This document shows positions 26,961 to 36,062 of a stretch of 57,466 nucleotides of DNA, piece after piece (position 1 is the first letter of the stretch; each line of letters opens with the position of its first letter). Below the pieces are notes generated by a model. That model saw only the letters and a list, made by a program, of their open reading frames with translations, ran no database searches and was not told where the DNA came from. The DNA is from CAYSEW01 sp964430245 (lineage in GTDB: Bacteria > Bacteroidota > Bacteroidia > Flavobacteriales_D > Parvicellaceae): assembly GCA_964430245.1 (NCBI GenBank), contig CAYSEW010000016.1, positions 1-57,466 of the forward strand. Reading direction: 5' to 3'. A program made the translations under genes and the position numbers.

Positions 26961-28052
26961 TTAATAGAGAGTAATATGCAATTTTTTATTTTTCCACTTA
27001 TAGAGAGTGCCGTTCTTTTCAATTTTCTCTTCTTGTTTATTCTCATCTTTTAGAATGTTATTTAGATAGGTATAAACTTTTTCACTACTAATTGAAATTT
27101 TAGATCCGTTAGTTATAGCGTGCCCAATATAAGAGTGGATTAAATTTTCATAAGAACTGATGAATAATTCATGAGTAGCAAAAAGATCACATCCTATTAT
27201 TTCATCTCCTGTAACTGCTATAAATCCAATTACTTTATTATTGGTATCGAATAGATTATTGAATTTATCCATGTAATTTTTGATGTCTTTTTGGTAGTCT
27301 TCAGAATTTTCAAGATTCGTGTAGGTGCTAGTAGCTGAAGAAGCCTTGTTTTTAGAAGTATGTTTGTCTACTTTTTTCCAGACTTCAGATTGATTTTTTT
27401 CTTCTGTTACAGTTTTTCTAATGTCCATGCTGGTTACATTGTAATAGCCAGTAAATGCCCCTTGGTTTTCATTTTTTGTTACCCATCTGTTCTTTTCTAC
27501 ACAAAATGCATTCAGGTCAATTTTTTCTCCAGGTGCCAATACTACATCTTGCGCAATTACTCTATCCTGTTTTCCTCCTTTTACAACTTCTCCTGCCATT
27601 ATAAAGATAGTATCTGTTGATATGTTATTTGCAATTAAAGTATTTACTCTACCACTAACATCTCCACCTATATTGGATCCTTGAATTATTTGTTGATTCT
27701 GAACGTTATATGATTCTGTTTTATGATTGGCTTCTCTTTCTGTATTTACTTCTCTAATGGGAGCTGTTTCTCTTTCGTTTTGACTACTTGCTCCAGTTTC
27801 AGTAATTAATATTTTTTTTTGATCTATAGCATCTTTTAAAAGAGTGAATTCACCGATTTCTTTATGCTCATTAAAAAAAGTATCATTAGCAACAATAGGG
27901 TAGAGCCTTAATTTTTCATAAGAGAAATTAAGATTGCTGTTTTCTTGTTGGTCTGTTTTTAAGATCTTAAGGTTATCGGAATTGTATTGTGCATTAATAA
28001 TAAAAGAAGTAAAGCATAAAATAAATAAGAGAGTGGTTTTTTTAAAGTACAT
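26961..28052 (-). CDS. Secreted ARPP-1 domain protein
   Basis: This 363-residue protein has a signal peptide (1-21, ending IINAQ). The body matches the ARPP-1 domain (ADP-ribosylglycohydrolase and rhodanese-phosphatase associated protein): LRLYPIVAND, IGEFTLLKDAI, NTLIANNISTDTIFIMAGEVVKGGKQDRVIAQDVVLAPGE, FCVEKNRWV. A C-terminal extension (~270-363) includes VIGFIAVTGDEIIGCDLFA, also typical. Charged low-complexity text sits at ~90-125 and ~215-250. ARPP-1 has no established biochemical activity. The gene is divergent from typA (about 140 bp). Confidence 0.8.
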   Translation of the reverse strand: MYFKKTTLLFILCFTSFIINAQYNSDNLKILKTDQQENSNLNFSYEKLRLYPIVANDTFFNEHKEIGEFTLLKDAIDQKKILITETGASSQNERETAPIREVNTEREANHKTESYNVQNQQIIQGSNIGGDVSGRVNTLIANNISTDTIFIMAGEVVKGGKQDRVIAQDVVLAPGEKIDLNAFCVEKNRWVTKNENQGAFTGYYNVTSMDIRKTVTEEKNQSEVWKKVDKHTSKNKASSATSTYTNLENSEDYQKDIKNYMDKFNNLFDTNNKVIGFIAVTGDEIIGCDLFATHELFISSYENLIHSYIGHAITNGSKISISSEKVYTYLNNILKDENKQEEKIEKNGTLYKWKNKKLHITLY

Positions 28053-28167
28053 AATCTAGATTTTAATATAGTATACATTCCATATTTGTAAAGGTTCAAT
28101 TAAGAATTCAATTATTAATCTATTTTATAAAAACGGATTAAATTGGATATAAGTACAATAACTATCT

Positions 28168-28175
28168 TACTTTTG
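28168..28175 (+). promoter_or_regulatory. Promoter -7 element for typA (TAcTTTTG)
   Basis: An exact TAnnTTTG match ends 18 bp before the chosen typA ATG. A TTG 22 bp upstream (28143-28145) may serve as the -33 element. Confidence 0.5.
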
Positions 28176-28193
28176 CGAACCTAAAAATTGGAA

Positions 28194-29990
28194 ATGGACA
28201 TAAGGAACATTGCGATCATAGCTCACGTTGATCATGGTAAAACTACTTTGGTAGATAAAATGATCTATGCCTGTAAGGCAATAGACGATAGAAAAGAAAC
28301 CAAAGAATTGATTCTTGATAATAACGACCTAGAGAAAGAAAGAGGTATTACTATTCTTTCTAAAAATGTATCTGTTTCCTATAAAGGTATTAAGATCAAT
28401 ATAATCGACACACCAGGACACGCAGATTTTGGAGGAGAAGTGGAACGTGTATTGAATATGGCAGACGGAGTTTTATTACTAGTCGATGCTTTTGAAGGAC
28501 CAATGCCTCAGACTCGATTTGTTTTACAAAAAGCACTAGAGCTAGGTTTAAAACCCATTGTTGTTATAAATAAGGTAGATAAAGAAAATTGCACACCCGA
28601 TGAGGTACAGGATAAGGTTTTTGATTTAATGTTTAATTTAGATGCTACTGAAGATCAGCTTGATTTTCCATCAGTTTTTGGATCTGCAAAAAATGGATGG
28701 ATGAGTTTAGATCATCAACATCCAACAGATAATATTATTCCTTTACTAGATTCTATTGTTGAGAATATACCTGCTCCAACTATTATTGAAGGCGCTACTC
28801 AAATGCTCATTACCTCTCTAGATTTTTCTTCATTTATTGGCAGAATAGCTATAGGTAGATTACAAAGAGGTAACCTGAAAGTAGGTCAGCAGATCATGTT
28901 GATTAAAAGAGATGGCAAGATGGTAAGAAATAAGCTGAAGGAACTATATGTTTTTGAAGGTTTAGGTAAATCAAAGGTAGAAAAGGTGGAAGCTGGAGAT
29001 ATTTGTGCTTTAGTTGGTATAGAAGGATTTGAGATTGGAGATACAGTTGCTGATCTAGAAAATCCAGAAGCATTACCTACTATTGCTATTGATGAACCTA
29101 CCATGAGTATGCTGTTTACAATTAATGATTCTCCATTCTTTGGTAAGGAAGGAAAATATGTGACTTCTAGGCATATTAAAGATAGATTGGAGCTGGAATT
29201 AGAGAAGAATTTGGCATTAAGAGTTGAAGAAACAGGGTCTGCAGATTCATTTAGTGTTTTTGGAAGAGGAGTATTGCATTTATCTGTATTAATAGAAACT
29301 ATGAGAAGAGAGGGGTATGAGCTTCAGGTAGGTCAACCCCAGGTAATCATAAAAGAAATTGATGGTGTTAAATGTGAACCTGTTGAAGAGCTTTCTATAG
29401 ATCTTCCAGAAAATGTTTCAGGCAAAGCCATTGAGATGGTAACAGTTAGAAAAGGTGAGATGCTTAGTATGCAACCTAAAGGTGACCGTATGCTGTTAGA
29501 ATTTCAGATTCCATCTAGAGGTATAATTGGATTAAGAAATAACTTATTGACCGCTACTGCTGGAGAAGCCATAATGTCTCATAGATTTTTGGAGTTTCAA
29601 CCTTATAAAGGTGAAATTCCTGGTAGATTGAACGGGTCTTTAATATCTATGGAGAATGGTAAATCTATACCTTTTAGTTTAAGTAATTTACAGGACAGGG
29701 GAAAATTCTTTGTAGATCCCAATGTAGAGATTTATGAAGGTCAGGTAGTGGGTGAACATTCTAGAGCTAGTGATTTAACAGTAAATATTACTAAAACAAA
29801 GAAATTAACTAATATGCGTTCGTCTGGTGCAGATGAAAAAGCAAGGATCGCTCCTGCGATTAAATTCTCCCTTGAAGAGGCTTTAGAATACATTCAGTCA
29901 GACGAATATGTTGAAGTAACTCCAAATCAGATTCGTTTAAGGAAAGTTCTCTTAAAAGAAGTAGAAAGGAAGAGAGCAAATAAGGTCTGA
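28194..29990 (+). CDS. typA: Ribosome-associated GTPase TypA/BipA
   Basis: This translational GTPase has 598 residues from the ATG at 28194; a TTG two codons upstream is open, but MDIRNIAIIAHVDHGKTTL is the standard family start. G motifs are AHVDHGKTT (G1), ERGITI (G2), DTPGHADFGGEVER (G3) and NKVD (G4). EF-G-like domains II, III and V and the TypA-specific C-terminal domain follow (GRLNGSLISMENG, NMRSSGADEKARIAP). TypA binds ribosomes and supports large-subunit assembly and stress growth. It has its own promoter and is the clearest housekeeping gene in the window. Confidence 0.97.
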   Translation: MDIRNIAIIAHVDHGKTTLVDKMIYACKAIDDRKETKELILDNNDLEKERGITILSKNVSVSYKGIKINIIDTPGHADFGGEVERVLNMADGVLLLVDAFEGPMPQTRFVLQKALELGLKPIVVINKVDKENCTPDEVQDKVFDLMFNLDATEDQLDFPSVFGSAKNGWMSLDHQHPTDNIIPLLDSIVENIPAPTIIEGATQMLITSLDFSSFIGRIAIGRLQRGNLKVGQQIMLIKRDGKMVRNKLKELYVFEGLGKSKVEKVEAGDICALVGIEGFEIGDTVADLENPEALPTIAIDEPTMSMLFTINDSPFFGKEGKYVTSRHIKDRLELELEKNLALRVEETGSADSFSVFGRGVLHLSVLIETMRREGYELQVGQPQVIIKEIDGVKCEPVEELSIDLPENVSGKAIEMVTVRKGEMLSMQPKGDRMLLEFQIPSRGIIGLRNNLLTATAGEAIMSHRFLEFQPYKGEIPGRLNGSLISMENGKSIPFSLSNLQDRGKFFVDPNVEIYEGQVVGEHSRASDLTVNITKTKKLTNMRSSGADEKARIAPAIKFSLEEALEYIQSDEYVEVTPNQIRLRKVLLKEVERKRANKV

Positions 29991-30050
29991 TTATTTATAT
30001 AATCTGTAACTTTTCCTCAAAATTTACGAATAAGCACCTTTGTTGTCACC

Positions 30051-32060
30051 ATGTATCCCATGGACCATATAAAGAAAACAGTAGTCTACTGTTTTATTCT
30101 TGTTTTTTTGTTGGCTTCTTGTCAAACAGAAGCTCCTAAGAATCCTTTATCAAATAAACCATTACAAAGTGATATATTAATTACGGAAGTAATAGATACT
30201 ATTTTAGAAGAAAAAGATTCTGTGATCATTCATTTGGGTACGTTTTTAGGGAATGAAAAAAGGAATTATTCAGGAAATTATCAATCGGATAGTCTTAATG
30301 AAATTTGGAAAACAGATCTTGGTTCAGGGGTGACCATAGTTTCTGCTAGTAAAGGCAGAGAAGTATGGAAGGGCGCAGGTTGGACTGGTCAGCCACTTAT
30401 TGTAGAAGAAAAGGGAGAGATTTTTATCATTCAAGGATCTTTTGATCATGGCTTAAAGAAAATTAGAGCTGAAGATGGGCAGGTAATATGGAGCTACCTA
30501 TATGATGATATTATTAAAGGAACTGGTACTCTATATGTCAATGATACTGCTAAAGACCCTAATCATCGAATATTGATCATGCAAGGTAGTAGGTTAGGGA
30601 ATGAAAATCATTTGTCTTCTAAAGAGGTATGGAGCTATAGGGCCATTTCTTATTTTACTGGTAATGAAGTGTGGAGAATGAATATTGAAAGAGGAAAAAG
30701 TTACAGTAGAGATGTAGATGCTTCTGCACTTATTGTAAATGACACTGCTTATATTGGTTTGGAAAATGGGTCATTTGTAGTTTTTAATCCTTCTCATACT
30801 CAAATTAATAAAAATGAAGACTCGGTATTTCATTCACCCGTTATTCACAAAGAATTAAAACTTTATGAAGATGCTGACATTAAAACACATCGTGGGAATT
30901 TAGTGACAGAGGCTTCTCCTTGTAGGATAGGGGACCGTGTTTATGTTGCCTCTGGATCTGGTCATGTGTATGGTTATAACATGAAAACCAATCAAATGGA
31001 ATGGGATTTTCGTATAGGATCGGATCTGGATGGTACAACAATTGTAACTGAGGATAATTGTCTGTTGTTGCCTGTCGAAAAGCAATACATTAAAGGGAAT
31101 GGCGGGATTTTAAAATTAAACCCTAGTTTACCGGATACTGCATGTGTAGAATGGTTTTTTCCAACACAGAATAGAAATTATTCTAGCTGGAAAGGTGGGG
31201 TGATTGGAAGCCCTGCAATTAATGAAGAATATAAATCGTCATTTAATGATCAAAGCTTAGCTGCTTTTACAGGAATAGATGGTTATTTATATGTAATAGA
31301 TCCAAATAAACTCACTAATGAGATGGTTGAAGGGCCTAATAAAAAGAATGAATATCCCATGCCTGAGATTATATTTAAAAAGCAGATTGGTCCTTCCATC
31401 TCTACTCCTGTATTTTCTAATGGTAGATTGATGGCTGCAGGATACAAAGGGATTTATGTGTTTAAATATGAACAAGGAGAATTCATTCAAACAGATTATC
31501 GAAAGGGGACTTTTGAGGCTACTCCTTCAGTACATAATGGTAAGGCTTATATTGCTTCCAGGAACGGTTATTTTTATTGTCTTGGTCAAACAGATACAGA
31601 TGTTGATCTTTTAGCTTCTGTAGAAACAGATAAAAAAGAATATAATCAACAAGATGTAAGTTCATTAAAAGGAGAAAATGAGTTGGTGTATCAGTCAATT
31701 TCTGAGGATATAGAGGAAGTTGTAGAGGTCCCAAAAATAAATACTAAAAATAAAAAGGTTGATGTTGAAAAAGAGAATAAAAAATCAACTAATAGTAAAA
31801 AAGAAATTATAGAAAAAAATAATATTTCTTCTAATGTAGCTTACATAATTGTTGGAAGTTTTAGCTCAGAAAAAAATGCAGTAAGGTTAGTAGAAAAATT
31901 AAAAGATGAAGGTTACCCTACAGCAGTAATATTAGATAAAAGTAAAAGCAGATATCATAGAGTTTCCATTGCTGGGTTTGAATCTGTTGAAATTGCAGAA
32001 AAAAAATTGAAAGACATTAGAAAAGAATTCTCTTCTGCATGGATATCAGAAGGTATTTAG
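30051..32060 (+). CDS. Lipoprotein with PQQ-type beta-propeller and C-terminal SPOR domain
   Basis: This 669-residue lipoprotein (lipobox LLASC, Cys24) has ~500 residues of PQQ/WD-like propeller repeats (IFIIQGSFDHGLKKIRAEDGQVIWSY, YVASGSGHVYGYNMKTNQMEW, AFTGIDGYLYVIDPN, KAYIASRNGYFYCLGQ). A Lys-rich linker (~565-590) leads to a SPOR domain (~595-669; AYIIVGSFSSEKNAVRLVEKL). SPOR domains bind denuded septal peptidoglycan, so the propeller is probably displayed at division sites. Few residues suggest a PQQ cofactor, so it is likely a structural or scaffold propeller. A second PQQ-type protein lies at 37866-39572. The gene follows typA by 60 bp. Confidence 0.85.
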   Translation: MYPMDHIKKTVVYCFILVFLLASCQTEAPKNPLSNKPLQSDILITEVIDTILEEKDSVIIHLGTFLGNEKRNYSGNYQSDSLNEIWKTDLGSGVTIVSASKGREVWKGAGWTGQPLIVEEKGEIFIIQGSFDHGLKKIRAEDGQVIWSYLYDDIIKGTGTLYVNDTAKDPNHRILIMQGSRLGNENHLSSKEVWSYRAISYFTGNEVWRMNIERGKSYSRDVDASALIVNDTAYIGLENGSFVVFNPSHTQINKNEDSVFHSPVIHKELKLYEDADIKTHRGNLVTEASPCRIGDRVYVASGSGHVYGYNMKTNQMEWDFRIGSDLDGTTIVTEDNCLLLPVEKQYIKGNGGILKLNPSLPDTACVEWFFPTQNRNYSSWKGGVIGSPAINEEYKSSFNDQSLAAFTGIDGYLYVIDPNKLTNEMVEGPNKKNEYPMPEIIFKKQIGPSISTPVFSNGRLMAAGYKGIYVFKYEQGEFIQTDYRKGTFEATPSVHNGKAYIASRNGYFYCLGQTDTDVDLLASVETDKKEYNQQDVSSLKGENELVYQSISEDIEEVVEVPKINTKNKKVDVEKENKKSTNSKKEIIEKNNISSNVAYIIVGSFSSEKNAVRLVEKLKDEGYPTAVILDKSKSRYHRVSIAGFESVEIAEKKLKDIRKEFSSAWISEGI

Positions 32061-32062
32061 AA

Positions 32063-32563
32063 TTAATCGAATAATCTTCTTGTCTCAATAAATCTTTTTG
32101 GATAGTTAGATGAGTAATATTCTGTTATAACTACTCCAAAGTGTTTTTTAGAACTTGAGCAATGAATAAAATAGAGCTGATCTCCTTTATTTTCGATTAT
32201 AATTCCAACATGACCAATGTTTTTGTCCCCAGCCTGAGTGCCTGTAAATAGTATGCAGTCTCCTTTTCTGCAAGATTTTAATTGAACTTTGTTACCAAGG
32301 GATTGATATGCAGATGATCCCCTATAGCTTTTAATTCCAACACTATTATATGCATAATAGGTGAATCCAGAACAATCAAAGCTAATACCTGGTTTACAGG
32401 TAGCCCATTTGTATGGAACGTCTAGTTGTGACTTTGCATAATAAATAACAGAATCGGCTTTTTGAGTCCAAGGAATACTCGAATTATTTTGTGAATAATA
32501 ATTTGAACTAAAAGCGATTAAAAAAAATATTAATCGCAGGATATTTATTTTAAAACTGTTCAA
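32063..32563 (-). CDS. NlpC/P60-family peptidoglycan hydrolase
   Basis: This 166-residue secreted cysteine peptidase of the NlpC/P60 family cleaves peptide stems of peptidoglycan. It has a signal peptide (1-24). The catalytic triad is Cys64 (SFDCSGF), His118 (IGHVGI) and His134 (FIHCSS), and the KGDCILFTG segment is typical of the fold. There is only the catalytic domain. It is convergent with the PQQ-SPOR gene (stops 2 bp apart) and divergent from the M23-LysM gene. Confidence 0.93.
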   Translation of the reverse strand: MNSFKINILRLIFFLIAFSSNYYSQNNSSIPWTQKADSVIYYAKSQLDVPYKWATCKPGISFDCSGFTYYAYNSVGIKSYRGSSAYQSLGNKVQLKSCRKGDCILFTGTQAGDKNIGHVGIIIENKGDQLYFIHCSSSKKHFGVVITEYYSSNYPKRFIETRRLFD

Positions 32564-32714
32564 CTTTTGAATAAGAATATTTTTTTACACAAAAATAACT
32601 AACTATTAATAAAGCTCATTAAAATGAGAACTCTCAATAGTTTTATTGTTGAAAATTAACAGGAATTTGTTCGTAGACTTATTGAATGTACTGAAATTAG
32701 ATTTAGTCAATTAA

Positions 32715-32722
32715 TATTTTTG
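32715..32722 (+). promoter_or_regulatory. Promoter -7 element (TAttTTTG)
   Basis: An exact TAnnTTTG match ends 4 bp before the ATG of the M23-LysM gene. If it is used, the 5' leader is extremely short or absent, or the start is slightly downstream (MLFKYQL, three codons in). Confidence 0.4.
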
Positions 32723-32726
32723 TAGC

Positions 32727-33665
32727 ATGAAGTCAATGTTATTTAAATATCAACTTATTTTTTTAACCTTTTTAGCTAGCTTTTCAATTAGGGCACAAAC
32801 TATTTTTATTATAGATACTATTCTTGTTGGAGAAGATTCAATGGTTCTTTATTCCGATAAATCATGGGAAAGATTGGATATGATAGGTTTTGAAGGTGTT
32901 TTAAATAAAGAGCTAAATGAAGTAATAAATAATGAATTGAATATTAATTGGGTAAATCCATGGGTAGATAATGATGTCTATACAACAGAGAACGATTTAA
33001 ATAAATTAATGGATACATTATGGATGTGTGTAGTTGATGAAGAACATCCTGATTTTTATATTCCTAATCAGGGGAAAGTTAATTCTAGATACGGAAGAAG
33101 AGGGAGGAGATATCACAAAGGAATAGATCTTGGTTTTAATAATGGAGACTCTATTAGGTGTGTTTTTGATGGTGTTGTTAGGTATGCTAAATTCAATGAT
33201 GGTGGATATGGAAATTTAGTGATTGTAAGACATTATAATGGATTAGAAACCTATTATGCACATTTAAGCAAAATGAATGTTTATCCCAATCAAAAAGTAA
33301 AAGCTGGTGATTTCTTGGGTTTAGGTGGTTCAACGGGAAGGTCTACAGGACCTCATTTGCATTTTGAGCTTAGGTTTTATGGTTTTGCTTTAGATCCAGC
33401 AAGTGTTATTGATTTTAATAAGGGAGAACTTGTTTCAGAAAATTTGTTCATCCATAAAGGTGTTTTTCCATATATAAGTACTTATACATATGTGGCGCAA
33501 TCAAATAATGATAACTCCTCCAAGAAATACCATACCATTAAAAGAGGGGATACTTTGTATGGATTGGCTTTAAAATACAAGACGAGTTTGAATAAGATCT
33601 GTAGGTTAAATAATATAAAGCCAGAAAAAGTCTTGCAAATAGGAGATAAGATTCGTGTAGGCTAA
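32727..33665 (+). CDS. M23 metallopeptidase with C-terminal LysM domain
   Basis: This 312-residue secreted LytM-type peptidase has a signal peptide (1-23) and a ~90-residue N-terminal region. The M23 domain runs ~115-230 with zinc ligands His130 and Asp134 (YHKGIDLG) and His212 of the GPHLHFE motif; His179 and His210 are the other conserved active-site histidines. A LysM peptidoglycan-binding domain (~268-311; YHTIKRGDTLYGLALKYKT) closes the protein. All catalytic residues are intact, so it is an active endopeptidase rather than an EnvC-type activator. Likely role: cross-link hydrolysis in wall growth or cell separation. Confidence 0.93.
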   Translation: MKSMLFKYQLIFLTFLASFSIRAQTIFIIDTILVGEDSMVLYSDKSWERLDMIGFEGVLNKELNEVINNELNINWVNPWVDNDVYTTENDLNKLMDTLWMCVVDEEHPDFYIPNQGKVNSRYGRRGRRYHKGIDLGFNNGDSIRCVFDGVVRYAKFNDGGYGNLVIVRHYNGLETYYAHLSKMNVYPNQKVKAGDFLGLGGSTGRSTGPHLHFELRFYGFALDPASVIDFNKGELVSENLFIHKGVFPYISTYTYVAQSNNDNSSKKYHTIKRGDTLYGLALKYKTSLNKICRLNNIKPEKVLQIGDKIRVG

Positions 33666-33771
33666 TAACTATCTATTTATATTTTACTGTTTAATTATTT
33701 ATTAGTAACATTTTTTAATCACATGTTATTCAGATTATTATGTAACTTTTTATAAAAATGTTTAATTATTA

Positions 33772-33809
33772 TTTGTTTTAGTTAAACAAAATTACGTAAG
33801 TTTGTTTAA
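33772..33809 (+). promoter_or_regulatory. Promoter with overlapping inverted repeat before the FAS1 gene
   Basis: A TTTG (33772-33775) and TAagTTTG (33797-33804) pair, 21 bp apart, matches the Bacteroidota -33/-7 promoter. An inverted repeat, TTAAACAAA (33782-33790) with TTTGTTTAA (33801-33809), overlaps the -7 element, a good place for a repressor. Confidence 0.5.
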
Positions 33810-33839
33810 ACTTTAATATAAATAATTAAACAAAAACTC

Positions 33840-35399
33840 ATGAAACTTTTAAAACACCCTAAAAAATTGATTGCCCTATTATTAATTGCTATCAATTCAT
33901 CATTTGTCTCACAAACCAACGTGTTTAATGACATTATTTCAACCAGTCCTAATCATACTTATCTAACTGCCGCTCTAATTCAGGAAAATTTAGATGTTGC
34001 ATTACAAGATCAAAATGCTAACTATACAGTATTCGCACCAGATGATATTGCATTTATTAATTTAGCTAATGCATTGGGTACTGATATTAATGGACTATTG
34101 GCATTACCAAATCTGTCAGATATTTTATTGTATCACGTCCTTGGAACAACAGCCGTTTCTAATAATCTTAATAACGGTGATGTTGTAACACCACTGAATT
34201 CAGTAAATACAATTAAATTAACTGTCACAACTAGTTCGTCAGTTTATGCAAACCAAGCCATGGTGAATATTGCTGATTTAATTGCTAGTAATGGTGTAGT
34301 GCATTCTATTGATGCAGTCCTTCTTCCTTATGAAACTGTTGTAGATGTTGCTATTGATAATGGATTTAATAATCTTACTGCAGCTGTAATCAAAGCTGAA
34401 CTATTACCAGTATTAACTAAACCTTTAGGAGATTTTACAGTATTTGCACCAACAGATCAAGCTTTTGTTGACCTAGCTATTGCTTTAGGTACAGATATTA
34501 ACGGTATTTTAGCTCACCCTGATTTAGCTGATATTTTGACCTATCATGTTATAGGAGCCGATGTAGCATCTTCTTCAGTAACAAATGGATTGATTGCACA
34601 ACCAGTTAGTACATCTAATACACTTAAATTTACTATTAATTCTGGTGATGTTTACATAAATCACGCTCAAGTAACTAGTTTTGATGTACTAGCTCAAAAT
34701 GGTCGTGTTCATGTAATTAATTCTGTTGTTTTGCCTGAAGAAACAGTTGTAGATGTTGCTATTAATAATGGCTTTACTTCATTAACAAGTGCTCTAATTG
34801 AAGCTAAGTTATTTCCGGTATTAACTAATCCATTATCAGAGTTCACTATTTTTGCTCCTTCCAATCAAGCCTTTGATGATTTCGCAATTTCTCTTGGTAC
34901 AGACATAAATGGTATCTTATCAAATCCATTTCTTACAGATATATTATTATATCATGCAGTTGATGGAGCTGTATTTGCAAATGATTTAGCTAACGGAATT
35001 GTTCCAACCCTACAAGGTGATAATATTACTGTTGACTTGTCAATGGGTGTAATGATTAATAATGCTGAAGTAACACTTGCTGATGTACCTGCTGAAAATG
35101 GAGTTGTTCATGTTATTGATAAAGTATTGTTGCCTTCTATTCTTAGCGTTGAAGAAGATCAATCAATTGAAATAAACTTATATCCTAACCCAACTTCTAA
35201 TTACGTTTCAATAGATAATAATACTAATAATTTGAATAATGTAAGTGTTTTAAATTCAAGTGGTTCTTTAATTGATTCTTTTCCTATTGATTCAAAAAAC
35301 ATGACTATAGATTTAAAATCATACGATTCAGGAATGTACTATTTTGTGTTTGACTCAAATAAGAGTAAAGTCGTAAAAAAATTAAAAGTTATAAAGTAA
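33840..35399 (+). CDS. Secreted triple-FAS1 (fasciclin) adhesin with T9SS tail
   Basis: This 519-residue protein has a signal peptide (~1-25) and three consecutive FAS1 domains (~30-165, ~165-300, ~300-432). Each has the H1/H2-type text: NYTVFAPDDIAF, LSDILLYHVLG and GVVHSIDAVLLP in the first, with close copies in the other two. A T9SS type A tail ends it (YPNPTSNYVSIDN, then SGMYYFVFDSN). FAS1 repeats mediate cell adhesion and matrix association. The first two domains are the more similar, suggesting internal duplication. It has its own promoter and terminator, so it is a single-gene unit. Confidence 0.93.
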   Translation: MKLLKHPKKLIALLLIAINSSFVSQTNVFNDIISTSPNHTYLTAALIQENLDVALQDQNANYTVFAPDDIAFINLANALGTDINGLLALPNLSDILLYHVLGTTAVSNNLNNGDVVTPLNSVNTIKLTVTTSSSVYANQAMVNIADLIASNGVVHSIDAVLLPYETVVDVAIDNGFNNLTAAVIKAELLPVLTKPLGDFTVFAPTDQAFVDLAIALGTDINGILAHPDLADILTYHVIGADVASSSVTNGLIAQPVSTSNTLKFTINSGDVYINHAQVTSFDVLAQNGRVHVINSVVLPEETVVDVAINNGFTSLTSALIEAKLFPVLTNPLSEFTIFAPSNQAFDDFAISLGTDINGILSNPFLTDILLYHAVDGAVFANDLANGIVPTLQGDNITVDLSMGVMINNAEVTLADVPAENGVVHVIDKVLLPSILSVEEDQSIEINLYPNPTSNYVSIDNNTNNLNNVSVLNSSGSLIDSFPIDSKNMTIDLKSYDSGMYYFVFDSNKSKVVKKLKVIK

Positions 35400-35407
35400 A
35401 CTAGCTT

Positions 35408-35443
35408 TTAATAGAGGGTGGTTTAATATCCACCCTCTATTAA
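35408..35443 (+). terminator. Rho-independent-type terminator after the FAS1 gene
   Basis: The arms TTAATAGAGGGTGG and CCACCCTCTATTAA form a perfect 14-bp stem with an 8-nt loop, starting 8 bp after the stop. A strong T-run is missing, but the stem is much more stable than its surroundings. Confidence 0.8.
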
Positions 35444-35470
35444 GGTTAATTAATAATTCTAACAAGCTAT

Positions 35471-36058
35471 ATGAACCGTCTACTATTTTTATTTATTTTT
35501 CTTTTTGTTTCCTTTATGTCTTTTCAATTTATAATATCTAAAAACTCTAAAAATCTATCCTCAAATAGATACCAAATAATCGAAAAATTTAAAGAATTTG
35601 AAATAAGAAAATATGAATCATTATTTGTCGCAAGTAATAAGGTAAATACAAGTCTATATGACAAAGGATCATCTTATGGCTTTAGGACTCTTGCAAATTA
35701 TATTTTTGGACAAAACAATAAGGCTCAAAAAATTCCTATGACATCTCCAGTTATAATGGACATGAAAGACTCTATTGTAATGTCTTTTATAATGCCTAAA
35801 AATATCAATGAAGGAAGTGTTCCAAAACCCTTAGATAGTCGTGTTAAATTAGAATTAAGACCTTCTGAAATTTTTGCTGTTATTAGGTTTAGTGGTTGGG
35901 CAAGTGACAAAAAAATACAAAAAAAGACTACTGAACTGAAGAGTCTTTTATCTAGGGAAAAAATTAAATATTTTGGTGATGCTGTATACTTTGGATACAA
36001 TCCACCTTATCAAATGGTAAATAGAAGAAACGAAATTGCTATTAGGGTAATTTATTAA
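35471..36058 (+). CDS. SOUL-family haem-binding-like protein
   Basis: This 195-residue protein of the SOUL/HBP family has a single N-terminal hydrophobic segment (~1-22) that exports or anchors it. The family pattern is clear: YQIIEKFKEFEIRKYESLFVA near the start, YGFRTLANYIFGQNNKAQKIPMTSPV in the middle, PPYQMVNRRNEIAIRV at the end. Family members bind tetrapyrroles, but not all do. It is followed after only 4 bp by a glutathione peroxidase gene, so the two are co-transcribed and a role in haem- or peroxide-related stress is plausible. Confidence 0.9.
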   Translation: MNRLLFLFIFLFVSFMSFQFIISKNSKNLSSNRYQIIEKFKEFEIRKYESLFVASNKVNTSLYDKGSSYGFRTLANYIFGQNNKAQKIPMTSPVIMDMKDSIVMSFIMPKNINEGSVPKPLDSRVKLELRPSEIFAVIRFSGWASDKKIQKKTTELKSLLSREKIKYFGDAVYFGYNPPYQMVNRRNEIAIRVIY

Positions 36059-36062
36059 TTAT

